Source of the DNA: Parnassius smintheus behrii
Taxonomy: Eukaryota; Arthropoda; Insecta; Lepidoptera; Papilionidae
Length of the DNA: 64,000 nucleotides
Reading direction: 5' to 3'
Assembly: GCA_036936625.1 (NCBI GenBank)
Contig: JAUPFT010000014.1
Span: 39,836,926-39,900,925, forward strand
The position numbers and the translations under genes are program-made. Each line of letters opens with the position of its first letter. Position 1 is the stretch's first letter. Below, piece after piece: positions 1 through 10,424 of this stretch. The notes beneath the pieces are model-generated. The model worked only from the letters and a program-made list of their open reading frames with translations. It made no database searches and had not been told where the DNA came from.

Positions 1-120
1 CAAATTAACGTGTTAAGACGTGGCCACACCTACATTAAACGTCCATCAACGCCACAATTAACGGCATTTCTCGTTAGTGTGGCCTCAGCATAAGACTGTA
101 CAAAAATGATAAAAAAACAA

Positions 121-309
121 GCTCCGTGGCGCAGTGACTTAGCGATGAGTTGTTTCGCTGGAAACCGCGAGTTCGAATCCCGCACGGAACAGGTATTTGT
201 ATGGTCTACAAATGATTGTTCCGGGTCTGGATATTTGTCTTTGTGCAATTTATGTTTGTAAACTGCCTTCACGATACAGGAGAAAATCCTAGTGTGGGGG
301 TGGGGTAAC
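121..309 (+). mobile_element. tRNA-derived SINE, copy 1
   Basis: The 5' head is tRNA-like. It has an A-box-like stretch (tggcgcagtgac, 127-138) and a B box (gagttcgaatcc, 169-180), the internal RNA polymerase III promoter of tRNA-derived SINEs. A non-tRNA body follows (tatttgtatggtctacaaa, then gttccgggtctggat). The same head and body recur at 3531 and 47341, which shows this is one family. It is not a functional tRNA gene, because the cloverleaf stems do not close. It ends near 309 in a G-rich stretch and a short A-run. Confidence 0.8.
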
Positions 310-554
310 GTGTGTTAAAAAAAGTCTAAAATTAATAAAATAATTATTTGATTTGTTTGATAATCAAATATGTTGAGTTTAATAAATTTTTCGTATTGTA
401 TTTAGTTACATAACACATATATGTACACTATATTTAGTTTAGTTTTCTTTAGTTTTCTTTATTTTTCTTGTTATTTCTCCCCCTCTGGTGGCATACATTT
501 TTTAGAAGTGTCACTCCTATAAATTAATAACAATAAAAAGATAAAAATAGTGCC

Positions 555-890
555 GTCACTGAGATCCTATACACACCTTTAAATTGTACCATTAAAAAGG
601 TGAGATCATAACAGTCACCTAGGTCTTTATGAACTGTTTCAAATGAGTTCAAACACGATCGTCCTATCTAGGGCGTCACTGAGATCCTATACCCACCTTC
701 GGAGTCCACCATCAGCTAGTTGATATCATCGTAGTCATCCAGGTCTTCATGAACCTTTTTGAAAATGAGTTGGAAAAAACACGATGGTTCTACGTTGCAT
801 CACTAAGATCCTTTACCCATCTTCTGAGTCAATCGTAAGGAAGGTGACATCATCACAATCACCTTAGTCTTCATCCTCCGTCAAACGAAA
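555..890. repeat. Tandem repeat, about 2.8 units of 120-124 bp
   Basis: The phrase gtcactgagatcctat recurs at 555, 675 and, as a variant, at about 800. Each is followed by a similar order of motifs (ccacct, then tcacctaggtctt or catccaggtcttcatgaac). The period is 120 bp then 124 bp. The units are diverged by point changes. No coding potential is visible and no mobile-element end is recognised. Confidence 0.75.
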
Positions 891-1020
891 TTCTCTAAAT
901 ATATAAAATAATAAAAAATCTAAATAGCATAGAAATAATGTATGTAGCTACTAAGAAAGTAGGTACTTACCAGTAATTAAAACGAACTGAAGCCAGCGGA
1001 TTACGGTGCACCCGGAAAAC

Positions 1021-1240
1021 TCCGTGGAGTGCCATCAGTTAAAAATTTCAGCTTATGATTTCGCACTCACGATCGGTTTTTGGATTTACGTCAGTTCGAA
1101 TAAGCAGTTTCAATTGACAGTGCGATCGAAAAAATCCGTGGGTTACCGTCAGTTGAAAATTTCAACTTAAGATTCCACACTCTCGGTCAGTTTTTGGATG
1201 TACATCAGTTCAACTGATCGTTTTAACTGACCGTGTGTGG
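1021..1240. repeat. Two diverged tandem units of 114 bp
   Basis: tccgtgg at 1021 and 1135 start two parallel blocks that share catcagtt/gtcagttgaaaatttca, cggtttttgga and catcagttc-type words. The block may be an old duplication inside a DNA transposon, but no terminal repeat or transposase is visible. Confidence 0.6.
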
Positions 1241-1329
1241 CGTCCATTATAATAATATATAAATTAAGATGAAAAAAACATGTTTATTTTATTTTACTAC
1301 GATACGATAACTTTGTGTCTCGACTGCAC

Positions 1330-1727
1330 TCTTTTACCGATGTGCTAAGACCATCCAGAATGGATCTGTTAACTCGTTCCATTTGCAAGTGGTGCAGATA
1401 TAGCATTCAAAAGCTCCAAAGCTGCAAAAGATTTTAAATAACAACTCGCAAAAAGCTTCACCTCGGTCTGTTATAACTCTATTAGGTTTGCCAAATACCA
1501 AAATTATATCTGTAAGTTCTTTTACAGTTTCTGTTGAACGCAAACTTCTATAATTATAATAATATAGTTGTTTCTGGAAATTAAACTAAAATACTTTTTG
1601 GAAATGAGCCCACATGGTCAACGTGTAAGGTGTGCACAGGTAGGTCTGGTTTTATATGGGGCGCAACTCATCTTCACGCTGACCACAACCTGATTTACCG
1701 TATGCGTACTGTTAGCAACATTTTACG

Positions 1728-1820
<93 letters not shown>

Positions 1821-2170
1821 TTTTTCATCTTTGAAAACCAGTAAGCGGAGCGGACGTTATTAATTTTTCAAGTCGTTGAGATACTTTTGCAAAATAATAT
1901 ATTTTGCCAGTTTTGATATTACAAAACATTCACCCGCTAGACTTTTCCCATCATCTTTAATAGATTTAGTACTATTATTTCTTCTATGGTAGTACCCCCT
2001 TGCAGTTGATTAATGATTTGTTGGATGCCACCATCCTGAAGTTGAACAGAGAGTGCTCAATCTGTTTCATCTATCATCTTAAAATTTAATAAATTGACGT
2101 ATACAGGATTGCGACTTAACGCATCTGCACGTCGCGTCTTTTCGCCCGGTCTATATTCCATTTCTAACTC
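1330..2170 (-). mobile_element. Ty3/gypsy-type LTR retrotransposon pol remnant (RNase H end and integrase)
   Basis: Read on the minus strand from 2170 downwards, there is the end of an RNase H domain (YRPGEKTRRADALSRNP, typical of gypsy pol). Further on come integrase pieces: an HVDHVGSFPKS-like block near 1570-1625, then VFGKPNRVITDRGEAFCE near 1450-1520, which contains the D of the DDE core. The reading frame is broken by stops and frameshifts and is split by the (TA)n tract at 1732-1817. No LTR or protease is visible around it. It is a dead fragment of a plant- and animal-wide family. Confidence 0.75.
1732..1817. repeat. (TA)n microsatellite
   Basis: About 43 uninterrupted TA units lie inside the gypsy pol remnant, between its RNase H and integrase parts. 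No flanking hairpin is seen here, unlike three of the other TA tracts in the window. Confidence 0.95.
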
Positions 2171-2364
2171 ATAATGATTTCCTATATTTATGCGAACACT
2201 ACATATTTAAATAATACCAGGTTTTACGGATTTTATCGCGTATATTAACTTTTTCATATACTTGACGTTTCGAGCACTTTACAGCACTCATGGTCACGGG
2301 AAGGACTGAGATGTTCAACGTCCACATGTCATAGTTAACCGCGGTTACTAGATTAAAATTATTG

Positions 2365-2640
2365 ATTTTTCAGATAGCACGTGGGATCAGTGACAGTAAA
2401 CACCTGGCTGCCGAGCTCCAACATGTCAAGCAAGTTTTGCATGACAACAAGCTTTGGGTCCCGCGCCAACGTCACAGTGAACGAGTGAAGCCGGCAGCAG
2501 CCGAGCGTGTACCAGCTGTACTGCCATATGTTAGAGGAGTCACTGACAAGATTGGCTACATCTTGAAGCGCGCTTCCTTTAAAACATACTTCAAGCCACC
2601 GAAGAAGATTAGTAAGTTATTACTAAAATATCCTTGATTG
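2365..2640 (+). mobile_element. Penelope-like retroelement remnant (region between RT and endonuclease)
   Basis: A 91-codon open frame contains VLPYVRGVTDKIGYILKR followed by ASFKTYFKPPKKISKLL. This pattern (a conserved PYV-G-T-KI--L block, then IKT--KP--K) is what I know from the segment after the reverse transcriptase in Penelope-like elements. No GIY-YIG endonuclease motif is readable downstream and no RT upstream, so this is a short relic. The family call rests on one motif block. Confidence 0.5.
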
Positions 2641-3530
2641 TGTGCGGTTCATCAGCACAATGTCAGGTTTATTTACAAGAGAAGTTCTATCTGTGATGTT
2701 GACCCGGTTATAGTAGAGCCTGGCGCGTCGTTTTTGAAAACGGCTTACGGTATTTATAACAGGTAGTTTCCGATCCACGAGACAGTATTTCAGATTGAGC
2801 TAGTGTTACAGAATCCAAGGTACTAGGTTCTGCTTGCGCAAGTACTCAGAGTTACAAAGCGTTGAAGAACCGAAGATGACATGTCTAAGTTTACCGATAG
2901 CTGTTGATCTAAATAACCTAATTATTATCATTACAGTATTCAGTTTTTAAATTTCTTCATATCTTAACTCTTAACGATATTTAATTAATTTAAATTTATA
3001 ATCCCAAAATATTTACAATAAATACTCATTACATACAATATAAAAATAAAACATATAATAAAGAAAAACAAGAACTATAAATTTTAACTGTCGTAAAGTC
3101 CTGCTCCCCGTGGTATCGTGCTTAGAATGCTGAATAGTTACACCGAGCCTATGAGTCAGAAAAGAACCAGCCCTCTTATCACCAGCAGCGACGACCAGCC
3201 GTGGATACAGTTCCTTTAGAAACTTCACTGCACGTGAACCCTACGGACCGATAGTTTTTTACAGCAAATGTCACAAATATGTAGTCATTTCTTAAGGTTG
3301 CCCTAGTCGATGGCACGAACTAAGTGGTGGGCGGGGTAAAAATGCATGCTATCTCAACCGACATTACGTGCGAAAGGGATAGACGCTGTGATGAGCAGTA
3401 AGAAGCTAGTGCGCACACACACGCACTCCTGAGTGACGCAAAGCGACGGCGTCATCGCGTATAATTATAATTACACCTACCTATGCGGTTCATGTTTGAA
3501 TGATAACATAAACTCAAAAGGCAATTCCGA
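2641..3530. other. No gene recognised; degenerate repeat debris
   Basis: A minus-strand open frame at 3013-3228 has RLVVAAGDKRAGSFLTHRL. It resembles a peptide block that recurs in lepidopteran repeat ORFs, but I cannot name its element. Otherwise I see a short (CA)-rich patch near 3412-3424 and no convincing coding region. Confidence 0.4.
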
Positions 3531-3716
3531 GCTCCATGACGCAGTAGCTTAGCAATGAGTGGCTGCGCTTGGGGCTGCGGGTTCGAATCCCGCACGGAAC
3601 AAATATTTGTATGGTCTACAAATAGTTGTTCCGGGTCTGGATGTTTGTCCTTGTGTAATTTATGTTTGTAAACTGCCTCAACGATACAGGAGAAAATCCT
3701 ATTGTGGGGGTAACGT
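3531..3716 (+). mobile_element. tRNA-derived SINE, copy 2
   Basis: Same family as the copy at 121: the tRNA-like head with ggttcgaatccc (B box) near 3580-3592, then the tatttgtatggtctacaaat body and the gatacaggagaaaatcct tail region. The two copies are clearly alignable over their whole length. Confidence 0.8.
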
Positions 3717-3895
3717 ATTTTAAAGAGAGAAAAGAGAGAAGAAACAAATTGGTGTCATTAGAACTTAGGATCTGCTGTGTGAAACGTAATTATTATGAAC
3801 CCAATTTGGTTGTTATTATGAAAGTTCTTATGTGAATTTAAGTGGGTGTTATTATATACTAATAATTTCATTGATTTGTTTTTACCTAATTTTTA

Positions 3896-4150
3896 ACCGA
3901 CTTCGAAAAAAGGAGGCGGTTCTCAATTCGTTGGTTTTATGTATGTTCTAAAGAATATACTTTCCAGATGATCCCACGGTAATCGATAATGGTCAGGTCA
4001 GGATCTGATGAAGGGATCTTGGAGAAATCGACGGAACTCTTCAATAAATGACAGCAAATCAACCGCGATTGCTGCTATCGCGTATCTATGCATTCTTTAC
4101 GCAACCACACAGTATAATATCACGCCTGTACCCACTAAAGTGACATAACT
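3896..4150. repeat. Dispersed lepidopteran-type repeat, left part (AACCGACTTC repeat)
   Basis: It opens with aaccgacttcgaaaaaagg and ggcggttctcaattcg, a start I know as very common in lepidopteran genomes. It is interrupted at about 4150 by a LINE, and its other end is at 5742-5812 (gtaaccgacttcta). Its transposition class is not settled by what is visible here. Confidence 0.6.
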
Positions 4151-5710
4151 ATAAGCTATAAACCAATATGGCTTTAGATCTGGCAAAAACACAGATGGTG
4201 CTATGCATGATGTAATTAAGTTTATATCAGAAAATTTGGATAAAGGCAGACGATGTTTAGCGATCTTTTTAGATTTAGCGAAAGCTTTTGATACGGTCTC
4301 TGTGCCTATCTTGCTGGAAAAGCTTAAAAGGCTTGGTGTACGTGGAAAGCAGTTAGATTTATTTAAGAGTTACATGGAAAATAGATTGCAAAGTGTTAAA
4401 ATTAGTAATCACATGAGTTCAGATTTACCAGTGACCTACGGTGTACCTCAGGGCAGTATACTGGGGCCCACCTTATTCACAATTTATGTTAATGATCTCT
4501 GTCAAATGAAACTCATTTCTGGAAAGTCTATTTGCTATGCAGATGATACTGTGCTACTTTTTGCAGAGGATGATTGGAAAAAAACTTTTGAAGCTGCCCA
4601 AAATTCATTTAATACTGTACAAAGGTGGTTGTGCTCTAATAAATTAACTTTAAATGCGGAGAAAACCAAATATCTGACCTTTTCCATTCGTGATGTGACG
4701 CAACCAGGAAACGCTTTCTCTCTACGTGCACATAGCTGTATTTTAAAAAATCCTAGCTCTCTCACTTTCTGCCGATGTCCGTTATTGGAAAGAGTTGAGA
4801 TTGTCAGGTATTTGGGTATCCTTCTAGACAAAAATCTATCTTTTGAACACCATATTCAACATTTAAAAAATCGTATCCGCAAACTTATATATATTTTTAA
4901 AAATCTAAGACATGTAGTGCAACCATATCTTTTGAAACAGCTGTATCTTGCTCTGTGTGAATCTTTGTTAACTTATTGCATTTCTTGTTGGGGTGGGGCT
5001 CTAAAAACGCACATGGTTTCTTTAGAAAGGGCTCAAAGAGCGCTTTTAAAGGTCTCCACTTTTAAACCATTTCAATATCCTACAATATTACTCTACAATA
5101 ACTGCCAAGTACTAACTGTTCGCCAACTATTTGTTCTAAATGTTATAAAAAAAACAGCATCAGTGTATAAATTATGACCCTGACAAAATCAAATGTAAGC
5201 GTCGTAAAGACATTGTGATTAAGTCCAGTTTTAAGCCCAACACAAAATTTATAAAAAAAATATTTTTGCTTTCTTGGCCCATATTTATATAATAAAGTAA
5301 ACAAAATTGTTCATATATATTCTATGAATAAGCATGAATGCAACATTGCCCTCAGAAAATGGCTTCAACTAAAGTCTTATGAAGAAACGGAGAATTTGTT
5401 AACAGTACTTGCATAAGTGTTCATAGATGTCAATTCATTACTTCTCTGCTAATATTTTTTTTTTTTGTTTTTTAATCTGTGCATGTCTTTTAAATTCTAA
5501 GGATCTATTTTTTTTTTTCTGTGTCACTTGTATTATTTCATTATATTTTGTGTATCTTATTTAAGGTTTTATGTAAGTGGGAAGAGCTTTGCTTAACCTA
5601 AAACACAGGGATTACCCTAACTTAGGAAGCAAGTTCATTTTTAAGAACATATTTAGTATATAAGATGCATTGTTTGACTCTTACTCTGTATCACTTTTCT
5701 ATCTGAATAA

Positions 5711-5743
<33 letters not shown>

Positions 5744-5745
5744 AC
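4151..5745 (+). mobile_element. 5'-truncated CR1/Jockey-group LINE (reverse transcriptase)
   Basis: The open frame 4161-5177 carries a reverse transcriptase: NQYGFRSGKNTDGA (fingers), AIFLDLAKAFDTV (first catalytic Asp block), VPQGSILGPTLF, and YADDT (catalytic pair) at about residue 114 of the 324-codon ATG-initiated frame. The C-terminal thumb region follows, and the frame ends at 5177. The endonuclease and the RT N-terminus are missing, and an in-frame TAA at 4152 marks the truncation. The 3' UTR ends in aataaa and an (ATT)n tail at about 5708-5741. Six-base ataact flanks at about 4145-4150 and 5741-5746 look like a target-site duplication. The RT is uninterrupted, so the insertion is young. 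The Daphne-like subfamily is possible but not certain. Confidence 0.85.
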
Positions 5746-5812
5746 TCTCAACTAAAAATGGTAACATAAAAAACTTTTTTTTTGAAAAAAAATGTAACCG
5801 ACTTCTAACACA
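5742..5812. repeat. Dispersed lepidopteran-type repeat, right part
   Basis: The stretch ctcaactaaaaatgg to gtaaccgacttcta is the other end of the repeat opened at 3896. Removing the LINE between them restores a continuous gtgacataactctcaac join. Confidence 0.55.
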
Positions 5813-6859
5813 AACATAATTATTTTACACTTTTTTCTGTTTTCTTTATGTTTTCGTATTTTATTGTAGGTTATGCAAATATTACTGCAGGTACTATTTA
5901 TTTTGAATAGGTATTTATTACCATAGCTAGTTAGCTATAATAGCCCACAGGCAACTCCCCGAAGTATATGCAAGGCAGTGTCAGGACAACTGCTATTTCA
6001 ACTGCGCGATTTTGATGTGAGTGGGGCTTTTATGTAGGTTAATTAAATAAATAAAAAATGTTAGTTTGTAAATTGTTTATTGATTGTTTGTGTTCAATAG
6101 CGGTTTGCAATATTCTCCTAGTACTTAGAAAGTTATCAACAATAGGCATTGTGTCACTGCAGGGACAATTACATACGTCTATCAAAATAGTAACTTACCT
6201 AAACGGAATACTAACAGCACAGACTTCCTTACAGAAGTCCAAAGAACACGTCTAGACAAGGTAAGTAATTAGAAGAAAACTACAACTTGAGATTGATTGT
6301 AAATCAAATTCACAGTACAGACACAATTAGCGAAATATAAATAAAAATTTGATTTATTTTATGATAGATAACGCTAGTTGAAAACTAAACACTGTATGGG
6401 AATGACATCACTGAACGAGTCGGGTGGTCAGTCCAAACAAATAAAAGGCGCGATTGTAGAAAGAGATTCGTTACGAAACTTTTGTAGGCTAGGGGGCTTG
6501 GCCTGTTTATGCTATTGATAACGAAGGCTATAAAATATGTACAACTTAGAAACTAAAACCTATTCTCTTATATGTACTTAATCTGTATTCATAACCCAAT
6601 ATCTGAGGTAGGTTTATGCGCTCCTTAGTTTTTATATAGTTCGTATTATTCTGTAATAAATTAAATCCATTGATATTATAAGAAATTAATTATAATATCA
6701 TTGATTAAATCTAATTCAAAATATACTATAATACCATAGCAAAGCTACTACTCGTATTTTATTTAGTAGTAGGTTATATAGTAGTACTTATAGTAAATTA
6801 TATGTAAAAAATATGAGTATGTCTGAGGTAAGGTTAAATATTATAAACAAATATTTACC
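5813..6859. other. No gene recognised
   Basis: AT-rich unique-looking sequence. A 65-codon open frame at 6058-6255 has no recognisable motif and no splice context. I see no element ends. Confidence 0.5.
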
Positions 6860-7130
6860 AAGTGCGAATCGGACTTCCGAGCTACTACATATTACTATCT
6901 ATCAAAAAAAGCCAAAAATACACGTTTCTTTTTCTGGTAGGAAACCCTTTAATTTCAAATTTATTTTTACTATTTGTTGTTATAGTGGCAACAGAAATAC
7001 ACGTTCTGTGAAAATTACAACCATCTACCTGTTACGGATCATGAGATGCAGCCCGCAGACAGACAGACACACGGACAGCGGAGGCTTCGTAATAGGGCCC
7101 TGCTGGTTACCCTCGGGATACGGAATCTCT
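6860..7130. repeat. Dispersed lepidopteran-type repeat with acagacagacag tract
   Basis: The order agtgcgaatcggact, gttatagtggcaacagaaat, atcatgagatgcagcc, agacagacagacacacgg, taatagggccctg, ccctcgggatacgg matches a repeat I know to be scattered through lepidopteran genomes. The body is non-coding. Its 123-codon open frame is incidental. Class not determined. Confidence 0.55.
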
Positions 7131-8888
7131 GTATGGTTCTTTCTTCAAAGGACCATATTAGCCACCTGCCTGGTTCTCGTTTGACATGACCAATGTACTG
7201 GACTGACCTCTCAGAGTTTGTTTCGGCAGATCGGGTGTTTCTTCTCAGTTTCATGTTTTTGTTGTGTTAAAGTGTTTTAAAATTATTATTGTTCTTAGAT
7301 TACTTACATAAATTACATTAGGTATATTAGGATATGAGGCTCCTATACGTAAGCACAATTATCGAAAATCTAAAAATTACCTATTCTAATTAAATTTATA
7401 TATAATTTTAAGATTTTCGACAATCGATAATTGAGATGTTTTCGTTAGTTGGCAAATTAAAGTAGTTAAGAACCTAATGTACTACCTGTATCGAAAGTTC
7501 ATTGCTTCAACAAACTTATGGGTACATTTTACCAGCTATATTCATCCCGGCTTCAGCCTTCAGCAAGTGGATACGAACAAAAGGAAGCAATTATTCTAAA
7601 TAAAGATGTAGATATGTAGGTATTACAACCATAAATAGATAGCAGCGGCTAACCTAGTGAGCATGTGTGAGTGCGCGCTGCGTCCCCCCTCTGTCCGTCC
7701 CACTGATCGGGAAAACAGTTTGTAGCGAAAGGCAAGATGTTTTATAACAAAAACGGGCGCGCGAAATTTTATAAACAGACCTTTGGTAGTCTCGATGTCA
7801 TGAAAAATCTATTGAATGTATCTTTTAAAATAAAATTATTTGCATTTTTGAATAACTAATCTATCCCTGTATGGTAATTGTTTTGCAATTTTCGTTCTTC
7901 CTATGGTATTTATTTCCGCCCAAAGATGTGTTAAAAATAGTGTGGAAATTCGGAATTTTCGACGCTTATTACTTTTAAACATAATCTTTTTCTACTTTTT
8001 TGTTTCCATACGGGGCTAGATAATGATAAGACAAATTGAAATCATTTTTTATTTTGTACCTACACCATCAAACAGTGGAGTTATCGCCAGACTAGGTTTG
8101 TATGGAAGAACGAGCGACTAGTGTACCCTTAAAGAATCATATTTGTGCCATTTACTTCATTCAGCTACCTCCTATGCCACTCCGGCTCTAAAAGAGGTAC
8201 CTTTGACCCCCAACTTAACTTTGCAGTAAAAAAAACTTCCATACCCGATGTATAGCACGTCATTTTTTAAATTATGGTCGATGCTCCAAAAGCAAAATTT
8301 TTTTTTAAGAGACCCTAGACCTAAGTAATTGTAATTAATTTGAACTTGATATCTCTATATTTTTTATGAAAAGAGTTCTTAATATAGATATTTAAAAAAA
8401 TAATAAAAAGAAAAAGAAAAATATATAGTCCGTCCATTTCGAAAAATCTCAGTATTTAGAAAAAAAAAGATGTTTTCATTAAGGATAATATAATAACAAT
8501 ATAAGATTTTTTCATAAATAATAGAATGTTTTAAATGCATTTCAGTGAAATGAACTAAAAATTACATTAAAAGCTTAAAAACTGGTTTCAGTGCAATTTC
8601 CAAACCCTATCACAATGCTATTACAGCGTCGGTCGACGTGTTGTTTACATATGTATACTTTTAATTTTAAAGAATAAAGTAGGTAGCTTTTTTTACCAAG
8701 TACGTAAATATAAAATAATAATAAAAAAAATCCTTATTGATCAACTAAAAAATTTTACAATGATCTTGAGTTTGTGGAAATCTTCTTTTAAGTGTAAAAA
8801 AACCTGTGCCAGAAGATCCCGCTCTTCCATAGCCATAATACAAATAGTGATCAACTTAATCCGTAGGATATAAACTATTAAAGAAACT
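7131..8888. other. No gene recognised
   Basis: Unique-looking AT-rich sequence with A/T homopolymer runs. I see no coding region, no element ends and no strong direct or inverted repeats beyond simple A/T runs. Confidence 0.5.
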
Positions 8889-8899
8889 TGTGTGTGCGT

Positions 8900-8964
<65 letters not shown>

Positions 8965-9145
8965 TGTGCGCGTGTGCGCGTGTGCGCTTGTGCGCGTGTG
9001 CGCTTGTGAGCGTGTGCGCGTGTGCGCGTGTGCGCTTGTGGGCGTGTGCGCGTGTGCGCGTGTGCGCGTGTGCGCGTGAGCGCTTGTGCGCGTGAGCACG
9101 TGTGCGCGTGTGCGCTTGTGCGTGTGTGTGTGTGTGTGTGTGTGT
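8889..9145. repeat. Compound (TG)n / (GCGCGTGT)n microsatellite, alternating purine-pyrimidine
   Basis: About 257 bp of almost perfectly alternating pyrimidine-purine sequence. A pure TG tract (about 8906-8962) is followed by a block of tgtgcgcg and tgtgcgct units with rare tgag variants, then TG again (9123-9145). Such alternation is the classical Z-DNA-prone pattern. Long open frames on both strands here (His-Thr and Cys-Val repeats) are artefacts of the repeat. Confidence 0.9.
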
Positions 9146-9443
9146 TTTTATGTAAGTGTTTATGTGTATTTGCTTACTAATATTGTAGTGTCTAAATAAT
9201 GCATTGTAAAATAGCCTCTGTTTTATCATAGTCTAATTGTTTAAACCATTTTGTCAACAACTGTTTACAATTATATCTATTCAATTTATATATATTGAGA
9301 ATTTTGTTTATTTTATCGTATATAAAAATACAAATACTTAAAGTTAACGTACATGTACATGTCGATTCTCCAATAAGGCGACTCAAGATACAATATTATT
9401 CCTAAAAATACAAATAAATAAGAGAATTTTGATGACTTGCTGA

Positions 9444-9759
9444 CATGCTGCAGTTATATTAGATGTATAGTTGTAGCACGAATGGGTCGGCTCGACCGGG
9501 GAAGGACCACGCTCTCACAGAATACCAGCGTGAAATAGTAGCTTAATGCTGCTGTATTTCGTATGGTGAGTGTAGAGAACCGGAGACCCATTTTACTGGA
9601 AACGAGGCATTCCATCTTAGTCCTCACGGGTGACAACGCATCTGCATTTTGATTCGTAATCGAGGATAGATGTAGATGTCTATGGACCACAGCAACCACT
9701 TACCATCAGGTGGACTGTGTGCTCGTTTGTCACCCTATCCTATAAAAAAAAAAAAAAAA
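9444..9759 (+). mobile_element. Short Jockey-ended non-autonomous retroposon, copy a (complete)
   Basis: It starts catgctgcagttatatt, then ggctcgaccggggaagg, cacagaataccagcgtgaaa, and ends ggtggactgtgtgctcg, caccctatcctataaaa plus a poly-A tail (9743-9759). The first 120 bp match the 5' end of the Jockey-type LINE at 28004. The last 50 bp match that LINE's 3' end. The middle does not match the LINE. Strand is given in the sense of the LINE. The 81-codon frame on its reverse strand recurs in other copies only because the copies are similar. Confidence 0.85.
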
Positions 9760-10424
9760 CTTTTGGTGTAACTTATTTGGTCAAAGTTGGACTTACCTAG
9801 TCGATTAATTTTTCATATATTTAAAATATTGAACATGAACATCATTCAAACACAATTATAAATCAAAGCTGAGCGCAAGCAACTTTTCTCGTTTTTATGC
9901 TATTAAACTAAGCTTAGAGTGTTTGATGTTAACTGGAACGGAAACTTTATATAATTTCAGCATGTTTAATTTAGTAACATGCACATTTTATTACCTCATA
10001 TAGCATCCTTTCTATATTAACTTTAAAACCTTCATTTTGGAAATTGGTAAAAGGCAATATTTAGAAAAATATATCGATTAAATAAAAAAACTTTACTAAC
10101 TTCTTCAAATTAACATAATTTTAAATAATAAAGTAGACCTGTGCTTTGCTGCTAAGGCAAGGCAAACATGGCTAACGCTTTTTCCCGGAAAGAATGTCCC
10201 ACTGGAAGTAAACTAACGAAAACAGTAGGATATTCCTTTGGTACGAAGTGTCCAGAAAGATTTATTTCACAATTTCCACAGTGACCAAGATCAGGCTTGC
10301 CTTCTAGCTATTTCGACTAAAGAATCTAATCACTAGTGACACGCTATACCATCAAGTAATCTCGGCACATTGCTTGATAATGAAAACTTTTGACACCTAA
10401 GATTTTGAGTTAGATTGAGAGGAT
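9760..10424. other. No gene recognised
   Basis: AT-rich sequence without recognisable motifs. It precedes the RTE-type LINE. Confidence 0.5.

Noticed and set aside
121..200. Functional tRNA gene (also at 3531, 18941 and 47341)
   Set aside because: A and B boxes are present, but acceptor and anticodon stems do not close, and a family-wide non-tRNA body follows. These are SINE heads.
1021..1240. CRISPR-like array
   Set aside because: Only two long diverged units and no short conserved repeat with unique spacers. Not plausible in this eukaryotic context; the same applies to 555-890 and 21308-21443.
5702..5745. Stand-alone (ATT)n microsatellite
   Set aside because: It is the 3' tail of the LINE at 4151-5745, directly after its aataaa signal region.
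8741..9229. 162-codon His/Thr-rich open frame (and 73- and 63-codon frames on either strand)
   Set aside because: Translation of the TG/GCGC microsatellite; open only because the repeat lacks stop codons.
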